Positions 10,154 through 18,852 of a stretch of 64,000 bases of DNA are shown one piece after another; position 1 is the first letter of the stretch, and the number at the start of each line of letters is the position of its first letter. The translations under genes were made by a program, and so were the position numbers. The stretch covers positions 186,001 through 250,000 of the forward strand of contig NZ_FQXB01000003.1 in NCBI RefSeq assembly GCF_900129845.1, given 5' to 3'. This stretch comes from Cognatiyoonia sediminum (GTDB lineage: Bacteria > Pseudomonadota > Alphaproteobacteria > Rhodobacterales > Rhodobacteraceae). The notes under the pieces are model-generated. The model did no database searches, was not told the DNA's origin, and was given only the letters and a program-made list of their open reading frames with translations.

Positions 10154-10671
10154 CCAACAATCAACTGCTTCAGTTGCAGCGCCTCAAACTCCAACTCATT
10201 CAAGCGCGAATTCACCACATCGCCAATCGTGACCATTCCGGCCAACATGCCTCCGTTAACCACAGGCATATGCCGGAACTTACCCTCAGACATGCGGCGC
10301 AAAACCTCGATCAACGTATCGTCCTCGCTGCAGGTCACGACATTCTTTGTCATGTTCTCGGCAACTGTCTGCGGCAGGGTCTGGCCCGGTGTCTCTGCCA
10401 GTTTCCGTACAATGTCACGCTCCGACAGAATACCCGCCAAGGCCCCCATATCATCCACAACGATCAACGCACCGATGCGTTTGTCATGCAAAACTTGAAC
10501 CGCGGCAGCGATGGTTTCACTCTGATTGATGGTGATGACATCATTGCCTTTCCGGTCCAGCAAATACTTGATCTTACCGGCCTCGACATTGGCCTTGCTT
10601 TCTACAGATTGGCTGGCACTCGCCTGTTTGGCTTTGTCGCCCGCCATCGGCGCTTGATACGAAGTCGGCAT
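10150..10671 (-). CDS. CBS-domain protein
   Basis: A 173-residue protein made of two CBS domains (about residues 42-100 and 105-165), with conserved segments IGALIVVDDMGALAGILSERDIVR and FRHMPVVNGGMLAGMVTIGDVV (each read in pieces). Such stand-alone CBS pairs bind adenosyl ligands and act as sensors. A hydrophilic Ala/Lys/Ser-rich tail of about 35 residues precedes them. GAGGTGA precedes the chosen ATG. Its stop overlaps the 3' end of the convergent TetR gene by four bases. Target and ligand are unknown. Confidence 0.85.
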   Translation of the reverse strand: MPTSYQAPMAGDKAKQASASQSVESKANVEAGKIKYLLDRKGNDVITINQSETIAAAVQVLHDKRIGALIVVDDMGALAGILSERDIVRKLAETPGQTLPQTVAENMTKNVVTCSEDDTLIEVLRRMSEGKFRHMPVVNGGMLAGMVTIGDVVNSRLNELEFEALQLKQLIVG

Positions 10672-10812
10672 GGTCTGTCACCTCAATCTGAATGCTTGGG
10701 ATAAGGTGAACTTAGCAAACTTGGCGCATATTCCAAATTTATCTGGACCAAAGAGGTCTGGCACCTTCATGCGATCAAACCTAAAGTCTCGCTAACGTAA
10801 GCGGGATAAACC

Positions 10813-11229
10813 ATGAAACTCGAATTCCATCACATCAATTTCGTATCGAAAGACGTCGATGGGATGCACGACTTTTATACTAACGTCCTTGGCATGGATG
10901 ACATCCCGATGGAAAGTTTCCCCCGTACCGAGGCCGAAGATGGCAAAGGGTTTGATGGCAAAATCCGCTTTGCGACCGACAATACGATGCAAATGCACCT
11001 TGCCGAACGTGACCTGACCGTCGCCTTCCGTAATGGCCACACCATCAACCCAGTAGACCAAGGCCACATCGCCTTTCGCACTGATGATCTGGCCGCGTTC
11101 CTGAAAATTCTCGACGATCGCGGCATCCCCTACTCCGACTACGGAAACGCCTTTTCCAAGGAATGGCATCAGGTGTTCTTCCAAGACCCAGAAGGCAACG
11201 TGATCGAGGTGCATCAGAAAGTAGCCTAA
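10813..11229 (+). CDS. VOC-family (glyoxalase/dioxygenase-fold) protein
   Basis: A 138-residue single-domain member of the vicinal oxygen chelate superfamily. The paired beta-alpha-beta-beta-beta modules begin with FHHINFVSKDVDGMHDFY and GHIAFRTDDL. Likely metal ligands are His7, His85 and Glu132, at the expected strand ends (GNVIEVHQ closes the second module). It might be a lyase, isomerase or dioxygenase; nothing around it settles the substrate. A DMT transporter follows in the same direction 52 bases later. Confidence 0.85.
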   Translation: MKLEFHHINFVSKDVDGMHDFYTNVLGMDDIPMESFPRTEAEDGKGFDGKIRFATDNTMQMHLAERDLTVAFRNGHTINPVDQGHIAFRTDDLAAFLKILDDRGIPYSDYGNAFSKEWHQVFFQDPEGNVIEVHQKVA

Positions 11230-11281
11230 CCGCGCCAACTTGCGCTGGACAATTCTAACACGCCGCGCTCAACCTGCGCGC

Positions 11282-12172
11282 ATGTCACCGATCGCGCATC
11301 TTCAAACATCGACCAAAGCCGCCAGCATCGGCATCGTGCTGGGCGGGGCGCTCTGGGGCCTGTTTTGGATACCCTTGCGCGCCTTTGAAGACATTGGCTT
11401 CGAAGGCGCCTACCCCGGCTTTGTCTTCTATATTATCGCTTTGTTGGTGTTCTTGCCGCTGACATTGGCGTTCAGAACACCGATCACATCGAAACGCGAT
11501 CTTGCCTTAGCTGGGCTCCTGACTGGCACCGCGTTTTCCTTCTATGGCACTTCGATCATTTTGACAGACGTGGTGCGAGCGTTGCTTTTCTTTTACCTCA
11601 CACCCATCTGGGGCACCGCAATCGGCATCCTCTTCTTGGGTGAACGCCTAACCGCCGCGCGGGTTATCGCGATCCTTCTGGCCTTTGCCGGCCTCTTCGC
11701 TGTGATCGGGTTCGGCAGCAGGGATGCGATCAACCTTGGCGACCTGTTGGCCTTCACCTCCGGCATATTGTGGACGATCGGGTCTTATAAAATCTACCAG
11801 ATGAAAGACACACCTGCGGTTCAGCTTTGCACAGGGTTTCTGACCGGAGCAATCGTCGCCACAGCAGCTTTGATCGCCTTTGGCGGTGACGCTCTCCGTG
11901 GGACCGATCCGTTTCCAGCGCTTGCGCCGTTGTGGCCCTATCTTCTAGCAACCGCTCTTTACGCCCTACCGATGATCTTATTGACCATCTGGCCGCCCAA
12001 AGTCCTAACACCCGGTCGCATCGGCATCTTGTTGATGAGCGAGGTTGTCGTTGGTTTCATCTCTGTAGCCCTATTTGCAGGCGATCCTCTTGGTCCGTTT
12101 GAGATCATCGGAGCAATTCTGATTGTCGCAGCCACCAGCTTGGAAATCTTGGGTAACAAGGACGCCACCTAG
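11282..12172 (+). CDS. EamA/DMT-superfamily transporter
   Basis: A 296-residue membrane protein with about ten hydrophobic helices arranged as two EamA repeats, the drug/metabolite transporter pattern. The second helix contains GGALWGLFWIPLRAFE-type sequence and the fourth contains ALLFFYLTPIWGTAIG and LGERLTAARV, typical of the family. I start it at ATG 11282; the frame is open to a TTG at 11240. Substrate is unknown. Its stop overlaps the convergent bciA stop by four bases. Confidence 0.85.
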   Translation: MSPIAHLQTSTKAASIGIVLGGALWGLFWIPLRAFEDIGFEGAYPGFVFYIIALLVFLPLTLAFRTPITSKRDLALAGLLTGTAFSFYGTSIILTDVVRALLFFYLTPIWGTAIGILFLGERLTAARVIAILLAFAGLFAVIGFGSRDAINLGDLLAFTSGILWTIGSYKIYQMKDTPAVQLCTGFLTGAIVATAALIAFGGDALRGTDPFPALAPLWPYLLATALYALPMILLTIWPPKVLTPGRIGILLMSEVVVGFISVALFAGDPLGPFEIIGAILIVAATSLEILGNKDAT

Positions 12173-13116
12173 AATACTGCGTGATCGCCTCGGTCCACCG
12201 TCACCCGACCCGCCACCAAATCCTGATAGAACTTGGCCAATGTGTCCGTTCCCGTTTCAGGTGTCGCATCGGCATCATACCGGCCCGCTGCTTTATCGAA
12301 GACCAACATCGACTCCGTCGCATAGTACCGACCGATCCGAGCGAATTCCGCTTTGTCTCGCGCACGGCGACTGACAACACCTACCGCTGACAACACCCCA
12401 ATGATAGCAGTCATAATCCCGACGGGGACTCGTTTGACCTTTATCTCTCGCCCTAACGCGTCAGCCAACAAATGCCCTTGCTCTAACGGCGTCAAAGCAG
12501 GACCCGGTCCGCCAATCGGCAACACGCGATTTTGCAATCCGGCATCGGTCAGGCAGCGGACCATATACTCCGCCAAGTCCCGATCACTGATCGGCTTACA
12601 CGCCGTCAATTCACCATCACCGAAAACCAAAAACGGTTTACCTGCCCGAAGCCGATCCAACTGCCCAGACAGAGATTTGAAGTAAGCGGTCGGGCGCACA
12701 ATCGAATAGGTCAGTCCACTGCCCTTTAGCTCCGCTTCGAACGCAAGTTTGGCCTCTTGAAACGCAAGCATGGGCCGCTGCACACAGATCGCCGACAGCA
12801 AGTTAAACTGCCCAATCCCCCGCGCCTTAGCCAGTTCCAAGATGTTCAAATGCGCCGCATGATCAATCGCCCAAGCATCGGCAGGCGATCCGGTCCGCGA
12901 CGCTAAACAAGAGATCACAGCGGCAAAAGGCCGCTCCGGCACTGCCGCCGCTAGACTCTCAAAAGACGTCACATCGGCCGCAACAAACTCATCTGCGTCA
13001 ACCTCGGTCCGCCCGACAACGGTCACGCGATAGCCGGACGACTTCAAAGCCACTAAGACCGCGCAGCCAATCGACCCCGTCGCGCCAAATAGCAGTATGT
13101 CATGTCCCGTCGTCAT
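12169..13116 (-). CDS. bciA: Divinyl chlorophyllide a 8-vinyl-reductase (BciA-type)
   Basis: About 315 residues of the atypical short-chain dehydrogenase family. It has the NAD(P)-binding motif LLFGATGSIG near the N-terminus and, near the C-terminus, YYATESMLVFD followed by RYDADATPETGTDTL and an ending in RGDHAVF. The YATESMLV segment and the TPxxGxxTL segment are what I know from plant and bacterial 3,8-divinyl chlorophyllide 8-vinyl reductases, which reduce the C8 vinyl group in (bacterio)chlorophyll synthesis. An upstream ATG at 13152 is an alternative start. No other photosynthesis gene is in the window. Confidence 0.75.
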   Translation of the reverse strand: MTTGHDILLFGATGSIGCAVLVALKSSGYRVTVVGRTEVDADEFVAADVTSFESLAAAVPERPFAAVISCLASRTGSPADAWAIDHAAHLNILELAKARGIGQFNLLSAICVQRPMLAFQEAKLAFEAELKGSGLTYSIVRPTAYFKSLSGQLDRLRAGKPFLVFGDGELTACKPISDRDLAEYMVRCLTDAGLQNRVLPIGGPGPALTPLEQGHLLADALGREIKVKRVPVGIMTAIIGVLSAVGVVSRRARDKAEFARIGRYYATESMLVFDKAAGRYDADATPETGTDTLAKFYQDLVAGRVTVDRGDHAVF

Positions 13117-13288
13117 CGGCCCCAGCAAATGCCGGATCAAACACAACATCAACCCAATCCCTGCCTAAACTCGCGGCAATTTCGGTAAGTTGTGCAACGT
13201 AACCCACAGAATCTCTTGCCAGATCAGAATTTCCGATCAAAACTAACCCGTCATCCAACGGGAGTATGAGATCAAAGTATCTTACACG

Positions 13289-14356
13289 GTGTCAGCGCTT
13301 GCGCTTGGCTTGGCTGCAACGACAGCCTTTGCGGAAGAAGTCCGCGTTTACAACTGGTCCGACTATATCGACGAAGCCCTGCTCGAAAAATTCGAAGCAG
13401 AAACTGGCATCGACCTGATCTACGACGTTTTTGACAGCAACGAAGTACTCGAGACAAAAATGTTGGCAGGGTCCTCCGGCTACGACGTGGTTGTGCCCTC
13501 TGGTACATTCCTGCAGCGCCAGATTGCAGCAGGCGCGTTCCAGCCATTGGATCAAGGTCAGCTGTCGAATTCCGGCAACTTGTGGGATGTCATTGCGGAC
13601 CGCACAGCGCAATACGACCCCGGCAATGCTTATTCCATCAACTACATGTGGGGTACGACTGGCCTCGGCGTGAACGTCGGTAAGGTACAAGAAATCCTGG
13701 GCGAAGATGCTCCTGTGGGCTCACTTGCGTTGGTGTTTGAGCCGGAGAACATGGAAAAGCTCGCCGAATGTGGCGTTCACTTCCTCGACGCTCCATCCGA
13801 GATCATTCCAGCCGCGCTGGCCTACTTGGGAGAAAACCCTGACAGCCAAGATCCAGACGTCATCGCAAAGGCAGAGCCGCTTTTGATGGCTGTGCGCCCC
13901 TACGTGACAAAGTTCCATAGCTCTGAATACATCAACGCGCTCGCCAACGGTGACATCTGCGTGGCCATCGGCTGGTCCGGTGATGTGCTTCAGGCCCGCG
14001 ACCGCGCATGGGAAGCCGAAAATGGTGTTGAAATCGCCTACAACGCACCTTCCGAAGGCGCGCTGATGTGGTTTGACCAAATGGCCATCCCGGCAGACGC
14101 ACCAAACCCAGAAGCGGCACATAAATTCCTGAACTTCATCATGGATGCCAACAACATGGCTGACGCGTCTAACTACGTCTACTACGCCAACGGCAACCTT
14201 GCCTCGCAAGAGTTCCTTATCGAAGACGTGATTGGCGACACGGCGATCTATCCTGATGAAGCCACGCTGGAAAACCTCTACACCACAACACCTTACGGTC
14301 CACGCGTACAGCGCACCGTGACCCGTTTGTGGACGAAGATTAAGTCCGGCACCTAA
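13289..14356 (+). CDS. potF: Polyamine-type ABC transporter substrate-binding protein (PotF-like)
   Basis: About 355 residues of the PotD/PotF periplasmic-binding family: EEVRVYNWSDYIDE at the mature N-terminus, then FDSNEVLETKMLAGSSGYDVVVPS and CVAIGWSGD. It would bind putrescine or spermidine for the permeases downstream. The start is odd: the GTG at 13289 gives a signal peptide without its basic N-region. An ATG at 13266 is one base out of frame; adding a single base after it would restore MKIKVSYTVSALALGL and a normal signal peptide. This may be a real one-base deletion or a sequencing error. Confidence 0.85.
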   Translation: MSALALGLAATTAFAEEVRVYNWSDYIDEALLEKFEAETGIDLIYDVFDSNEVLETKMLAGSSGYDVVVPSGTFLQRQIAAGAFQPLDQGQLSNSGNLWDVIADRTAQYDPGNAYSINYMWGTTGLGVNVGKVQEILGEDAPVGSLALVFEPENMEKLAECGVHFLDAPSEIIPAALAYLGENPDSQDPDVIAKAEPLLMAVRPYVTKFHSSEYINALANGDICVAIGWSGDVLQARDRAWEAENGVEIAYNAPSEGALMWFDQMAIPADAPNPEAAHKFLNFIMDANNMADASNYVYYANGNLASQEFLIEDVIGDTAIYPDEATLENLYTTTPYGPRVQRTVTRLWTKIKSGT

Positions 14357-14361
14357 GCAGG

Positions 14362-15063
14362 ATGACATCGATTAAAATCTGGCTCGTGGCGGCATTCTTT
14401 TGCGCCGCCACGGCCGTTTCGGCGAATACAAAGCTTTTGTCCCTTGGCGACAGCCGCGTTGCGGGTGAAGAAAATAGATACCATCACACATGGCGTTATC
14501 CGCTCTGGGCTGGTCTGAATGCAGCCGGGTGCGCGGTTGACTTCATTGGTCCCCTCGAAGGGCCAGATTATCCAAACATCAACGGCATTGAATTTGATGA
14601 TGACCATGCCTCCTTCGGCGGTTTCACTACAATTGATGTGCTCGAAACCTTGGAAATCGCTCTTGAATCCGGCGCGCCAGATCTCGTCATTTTGTCGATC
14701 GGCGGCAATGATCTTCTCGAAGGCGAACCTGTTGATGACATCCTATTTCGATTGGCTCAAATCATCGATCTAATTCGCGATGAAAACTCCGACGTGACAA
14801 TTTTCTTAGAGCAAATACCGCCTGGCATCCCCAGTGTCATGCGTGGAGGGCAGCAAGCAAGATTTGAGGCTTTCAATACCGGTGTTGCTGACGTTGCCTC
14901 GGTTAAAGACACCTCGCGATCTCGCGTCATCGCAATTGACATGCAACCGGGCTGGGATGGGAACACCATGCTGTCCGATGACGTTCACTACACTCTAAAA
15001 GGCGCGAGCTTTGTCGCCGCTAACTACGAAAAGGCAATCGTTAATGAGCTCGGCAACTGTTGA
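14362..15063 (+). CDS. Exported SGNH/GDSL hydrolase inside the polyamine operon
   Basis: A 233-residue protein with a signal peptide (cleavage near AVSA-NT, about residue 22) and the SGNH blocks: LLSLGDSRVAG (nucleophile Ser in GDS), the Gly of block II, LSIGGNDLL (block III) and DDVHYTLKG (catalytic Asp and His, block V). It should be a periplasmic esterase or lipase-like hydrolase. It begins five bases after the potF stop and its end overlaps potG by 20 bases, so it is translated within the transporter operon, an unusual companion. The substrate is unknown. Confidence 0.85.
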   Translation: MTSIKIWLVAAFFCAATAVSANTKLLSLGDSRVAGEENRYHHTWRYPLWAGLNAAGCAVDFIGPLEGPDYPNINGIEFDDDHASFGGFTTIDVLETLEIALESGAPDLVILSIGGNDLLEGEPVDDILFRLAQIIDLIRDENSDVTIFLEQIPPGIPSVMRGGQQARFEAFNTGVADVASVKDTSRSRVIAIDMQPGWDGNTMLSDDVHYTLKGASFVAANYEKAIVNELGNC

Positions 15064-16174
15064 ATTTTCTCCTTGGACTGACCCAGATACGACGCCTCTC
15101 ATCTCGTTTGAAGGTGTCACCAAACGGTTCGGCAATTTCACCGCCATCGACAACATCAACCTCAACATCTATCCGCGCGAGTTTTTCGCTCTGCTCGGCC
15201 CTTCCGGATGCGGCAAGACCACATTGATGCGGATGCTCGGCGGTTTTGAGGAAGCCACAGAGGGCACCATCACCATCGACGGGCAAGACATGGCGGGCAT
15301 CCCTGCCAACAAACGCGCGGTGAACATGATGTTCCAATCCTACGCGCTTTTTCCGCACCTCACCGTCGCTGACAACATCGCATTCGGTCTACATCGCTCG
15401 CCCATGCCGAAGTCCGAGATTCAAGGCCGCGTGGATGAAATGCTGCGCCTAGTACAGCTGCAAAAATTCGCCAAACGCAAACCGCATCAAATCTCTGGCG
15501 GTCAGCGCCAACGCGTCGCCCTAGCCCGCGCCTTGGCCAAGGCTCCGAAGCTGCTGCTCCTCGACGAACCGCTCGGTGCGCTTGACAAAAAACTACGCCA
15601 AGAAACCCAGTTTGAGCTGATGGACATCCAAGAAACCACCGGCACCACTTTCGTCATCGTGACCCACGACCAAGAAGAAGCGATGACGGTCGCCAGCCGC
15701 ATCGCTGTGATGGACAATGGCCTGTTGAAACAGGTCGACACACCTGACCGCATCTACGAAACACCAAACTCCGTTTATGTGGCGGATTTCATCGGCGACG
15801 TGAACATCGTCACCGGCACTGCAACAACCGTCGATGGCGATGCAACACAACTGACTTGGGCCGAAGGTGTAGCCCCAATCAAAGGCATGACAGGTGCTCA
15901 GGTCACCCAAGGAGAGCCAGCCAGTTTCGTCATCCGCCCCGAGAAGGTCTCTATCAACAAATCCGAGCCTGAGGCCTCCAATAAAGTGCAAGGCCAGGTT
16001 CTCGACATCGCTTACCTCGGCAACATGTCGACCTATCACGTTGAACTGCCGAACGGACAAATCATTAAATCCCAAACCGCCAACAACCGCCGCATCGCGC
16101 GCCGTGACATCACTTGGGAAGACACCGTTTGGCTATCTTGGACCGAAACCGCTGGAATAGTTCTGAGGGACTGA
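15044..16174 (+). CDS. potG: Polyamine-type ABC transporter ATPase (PotG/PotA-like)
   Basis: A 376-residue ATPase beginning MSSATVEFSPW, with Walker A GPSGCGKTT, the Q-loop, signature ISGGQRQRVALARAL, Walker B LLLLDEPLGALD and a C-terminal TOBE-type regulatory domain (from about residue 280). This is the PotA/PotG domain order of spermidine/putrescine importers. The chosen ATG lies inside the 3' end of the SGNH gene, so translation is probably coupled. The stop overlaps the start of the next permease. Confidence 0.92.
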   Translation: MSSATVEFSPWTDPDTTPLISFEGVTKRFGNFTAIDNINLNIYPREFFALLGPSGCGKTTLMRMLGGFEEATEGTITIDGQDMAGIPANKRAVNMMFQSYALFPHLTVADNIAFGLHRSPMPKSEIQGRVDEMLRLVQLQKFAKRKPHQISGGQRQRVALARALAKAPKLLLLDEPLGALDKKLRQETQFELMDIQETTGTTFVIVTHDQEEAMTVASRIAVMDNGLLKQVDTPDRIYETPNSVYVADFIGDVNIVTGTATTVDGDATQLTWAEGVAPIKGMTGAQVTQGEPASFVIRPEKVSINKSEPEASNKVQGQVLDIAYLGNMSTYHVELPNGQIIKSQTANNRRIARRDITWEDTVWLSWTETAGIVLRD

Positions 16175-17061
16175 TGCGCAGACTACTGATCGCCATTCCC
16201 TATATCTGGCTTCTGCTCCTCTTTTTGGTGCCGTTCGGTATCGTGCTCAAAATCTCCTTGTCAGACTACGCCCTCTCAATCCCGCCCTATACGCCGCAAC
16301 TCGACCTTTCGACAGGTTGGCAAGGCTTTGCCGAGTTCTGGTCGCAACTCGATATGGAAAACTACTGGTTCCTGACCGACGATGATCTCTATTGGAAAGC
16401 TTACCTCTCCAGCCTCCAAATCGCGGCCCTTTCCACGTTCTTTACACTCCTCGTTGGCTTCCCCATCGCCTACGGCATGGCCAACGCGCCGGAACACTGG
16501 CGTCCGACGTTGATGCTGCTCATCATCTTACCGTTCTGGACCAGCTTCCTGATCCGCGTTTACGCGTGGATCGGCATCCTCTCGAACGAAGGGTTCCTCA
16601 ACCAATTCCTGCTGGCCATCGGCCTGATCAGCGCTCCGATCAAAATTCTAAACACCGATATCGCCGTCTACATCGGCATCACCTACACCTACCTGCCCTT
16701 CATGGTGCTCCCGATCTATGCGACGCTGGAAAAACTCGACGGCTCCTTGCTCGAAGCTGCCGAAGACCTCGGCTGTACCCGCCTGCAAGCCTTCTGGGCC
16801 GTCACCGTGCCCCTTTCCAAACCGGGTGTCATCGCCGGTTGCTTCCTCGTCTTCATCCCCGCATTGGGCGAATTCGTGATCCCCTCCCTGCTCGGCGGGT
16901 CTGACACGCTGATGATCGGCAAAGTCCTTTGGGAAGAATTCTTCTCCAACCGTGACTGGCCCGTCGCTTCAGCCGTGGCAATCATCCTCCTGTTGATCCT
17001 TGTGATCCCGATCATCCTGTTCCAGCGCAACGAACAAAAGCAACGGGAGGCAGGCAATTGA
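16174..17061 (+). CDS. potH: Polyamine-type ABC transporter permease (PotH/PotB-like)
   Basis: A 295-residue permease with about six membrane helices and the EAA-type loop LLEAAEDLGCTRLQAFWAVTVPLSKPG (read in parts, roughly residues 180-210) that contacts the ATPase. It shares a base with the potG stop (tgATG) and has TGAGGGA as its ribosome binding site. With PotI it forms the heterodimeric channel of a type I importer for polyamines or similar cations. Confidence 0.92.
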   Translation: MRRLLIAIPYIWLLLLFLVPFGIVLKISLSDYALSIPPYTPQLDLSTGWQGFAEFWSQLDMENYWFLTDDDLYWKAYLSSLQIAALSTFFTLLVGFPIAYGMANAPEHWRPTLMLLIILPFWTSFLIRVYAWIGILSNEGFLNQFLLAIGLISAPIKILNTDIAVYIGITYTYLPFMVLPIYATLEKLDGSLLEAAEDLGCTRLQAFWAVTVPLSKPGVIAGCFLVFIPALGEFVIPSLLGGSDTLMIGKVLWEEFFSNRDWPVASAVAIILLLILVIPIILFQRNEQKQREAGN

Positions 17062-17858
17062 GACGCATGACCTCCTTCAACGTGGTATCGCTGACACTCG
17101 GTTTCGCGTTCCTCTACATCCCGATGCTGATCCTGATCATTTACAGCTTCAATGAATCGAAGCTTGTGACAGTTTGGGCAGGCTTCTCCATCAAATGGTA
17201 CGGCGAACTGCTCCAGAACGAAGCCTTCCTTGACGCCGCATGGGTCACGGTCAAAGTCGGTTTCTTTTCGTCAACCATCGCCACCGTCCTCGGTACCATG
17301 GCCGCCTTTGTCCTCGTCCGGTCCGGCCGGTTCTTTGGCCGCACGCTTTTTTCTGGAATGATCTACGCCCCGCTCGTGATGCCAGAAGTCATCACTGGCC
17401 TATCGCTCTTGCTCCTTTTCATCTCTCTGAGTGTAGATCGCGGCGTCTTCACCATCGTCCTCGCCCACGCGACGTTTTCGATGTGCTACGTCAGCGTCGT
17501 GGTAAGTTCTCGGATGGCGACCTTTGATCAATCCTTGGAAGAAGCCGCCTATGACCTCGGCTGCACCGGCTGGGACGCCTTCAAAAGCGTCACCTTGCCG
17601 ATCATCGCACCCGCTGTCATCTCCGGCTGGCTCTTGGCGTTCACGCTGTCGCTCGACGACCTCGTAATCGCCAGTTTCACCGCTGGTCCGTCATCGACGA
17701 CCCTGCCGATCAAAATCTTCTCCAGCGTCCGCCTTGGCGTAAGCCCAGAAATCAACGCTTTGTCGACGATCATTATCGGTTTGGTCACTGTAGGAGTGAT
17801 CGTGGCGTCGATTACATCCAAACGTGCGCTAGTCAGACGACAGCAAGAAACGGTCTAA
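17058..17858 (+). CDS. potI: Polyamine-type ABC transporter permease (PotI/PotC-like)
   Basis: A 266-residue permease with six predicted helices and the EAA loop LEEAAYDLGCTGWDAFKSVTLP. I chose TTG 17058, eight bases after GGGAGG and overlapping the potH stop by four bases; an ATG nine bases further in is an alternative. Last gene of the potF-SGNH-potGHI operon. No clear terminator was found directly after the stop. Confidence 0.9.
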   Translation: MRRMTSFNVVSLTLGFAFLYIPMLILIIYSFNESKLVTVWAGFSIKWYGELLQNEAFLDAAWVTVKVGFFSSTIATVLGTMAAFVLVRSGRFFGRTLFSGMIYAPLVMPEVITGLSLLLLFISLSVDRGVFTIVLAHATFSMCYVSVVVSSRMATFDQSLEEAAYDLGCTGWDAFKSVTLPIIAPAVISGWLLAFTLSLDDLVIASFTAGPSSTTLPIKIFSSVRLGVSPEINALSTIIIGLVTVGVIVASITSKRALVRRQQETV

Positions 17859-18065
17859 AGCGGCCAAGCCTCCAGTACTTCAACCAAAAGCTTAGTAAAT
17901 TTGCCTGAATTGTCCCGATTCTGGCGACAATCACTAGCTTCCTGTTCAATTGAAAATAAAGACCGCAAAATGGCGGAAATTCAGCAAAAAGGGGGCTGAA
18001 TTGTGTTTGAAATGTGTTATGCGTGATTCAATCAGTAACGAATGCATATTGTTAACGAGGGAATA

Positions 18066-18782
18066 ATGGCAAAAATCACTACATTTATTGCAGCATCCTG
18101 CCTCGCTTTTGCGGGCGCAACTGCGAACGCGGCTACTGTCACAAACGGTAGCTTTGAAGACTTCGACGGCGATCTAAACGGCGGTGGCTGGAATTTCTTC
18201 GACACCATCGATGTTGCGGGCTGGTCAGGTACGCCAAATATCGAAATCCAAACTTACAAAGGCGTAGGTAGCCCAGCAAACGGCACAATCGGCTTGGATC
18301 CAATCGATAACACTGTTGGTTCACACTATGCGGAACTCGACACCAACACGAACTCTGTGTTGAGCCAAACCATCAACTTCGCTGAAGCAGGTCGTTACGT
18401 TCTTAGCTTCCTTTACAGCCCCCGCGTTGACAATCCAGATACAGACACAAACGACATGTCTTTCAAAATTGAAGGTCAGGGAGATACTGTACTAGAGGAA
18501 ACGATCCTAGGCGCACCGAACGGTGACTATCCGCACGGCGAATGGACTCGCGCAGATTCCTTTTTCACCATCGAATCACTTGGCGACTATGTACTGTCAT
18601 TCGCAGCTCTTGGCGGCAGCTTGTTCAACGGCTGCGGTAACTGCGGCGCCTTGATCGACGATGTGTCTATCGCTGCTGTAATTGGTGAGAACCCACAACC
18701 AGTTCCACTACCAGCTTCTTCTCTGCTTCTGCTCGCAGGATTGGGCGGTTTGGGTGCTATGCGGCGGATGAAGCGCTCTTAA
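18066..18782 (+). CDS. VPLPA-CTERM surface protein
   Basis: A 238-residue exported protein. It has a signal peptide ending near ANA-ATV, a beta-rich middle resembling DUF642/lectin-like secreted domains (TNGSFEDFD at the mature N-terminus, then repeated Thr/Asp-rich strands and a CGNCGALIDDVSI segment). The C-terminal sorting signal is PVPLPAS followed by a hydrophobic helix (LLLLAGLGGLGAM) and the basic tail RRMKRS. The signal marks it as a substrate of the XrtD-type exosortase, present here at 49183-50790. I use the ATG after GAGGGAATA; an upstream ATG at 18042 is less likely. Confidence 0.85.
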   Translation: MAKITTFIAASCLAFAGATANAATVTNGSFEDFDGDLNGGGWNFFDTIDVAGWSGTPNIEIQTYKGVGSPANGTIGLDPIDNTVGSHYAELDTNTNSVLSQTINFAEAGRYVLSFLYSPRVDNPDTDTNDMSFKIEGQGDTVLEETILGAPNGDYPHGEWTRADSFFTIESLGDYVLSFAALGGSLFNGCGNCGALIDDVSIAAVIGENPQPVPLPASSLLLLAGLGGLGAMRRMKRS

Positions 18783-18812
18783 GCGCTCATACAAACCCAA
18801 CCACCTAAAGAT

Positions 18813-18845
18813 AAAGGCGCGGTTCTTCCGCGCCTTTTCTAGTTT
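18813..18845. terminator. Bidirectional rho-independent terminator
   Basis: A perfect stem AAAGGCGCGG / CCGCGCCTTT with loop TTCTT (18813-18837) is followed on the plus strand by TCTAGTTTTT, and on the minus strand by TTTATCTTT. It sits between the convergent VPLPA-CTERM gene and the last gene of the fucose operon, and should end both transcripts. Confidence 0.9.
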
Positions 18846-18852
18846 TTGCCAC

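Noticed and set aside
13721-14368. A 215-residue frame antisense to potF
   Set aside because: The potF frame has clear binding-protein motifs; the antisense frame does not.
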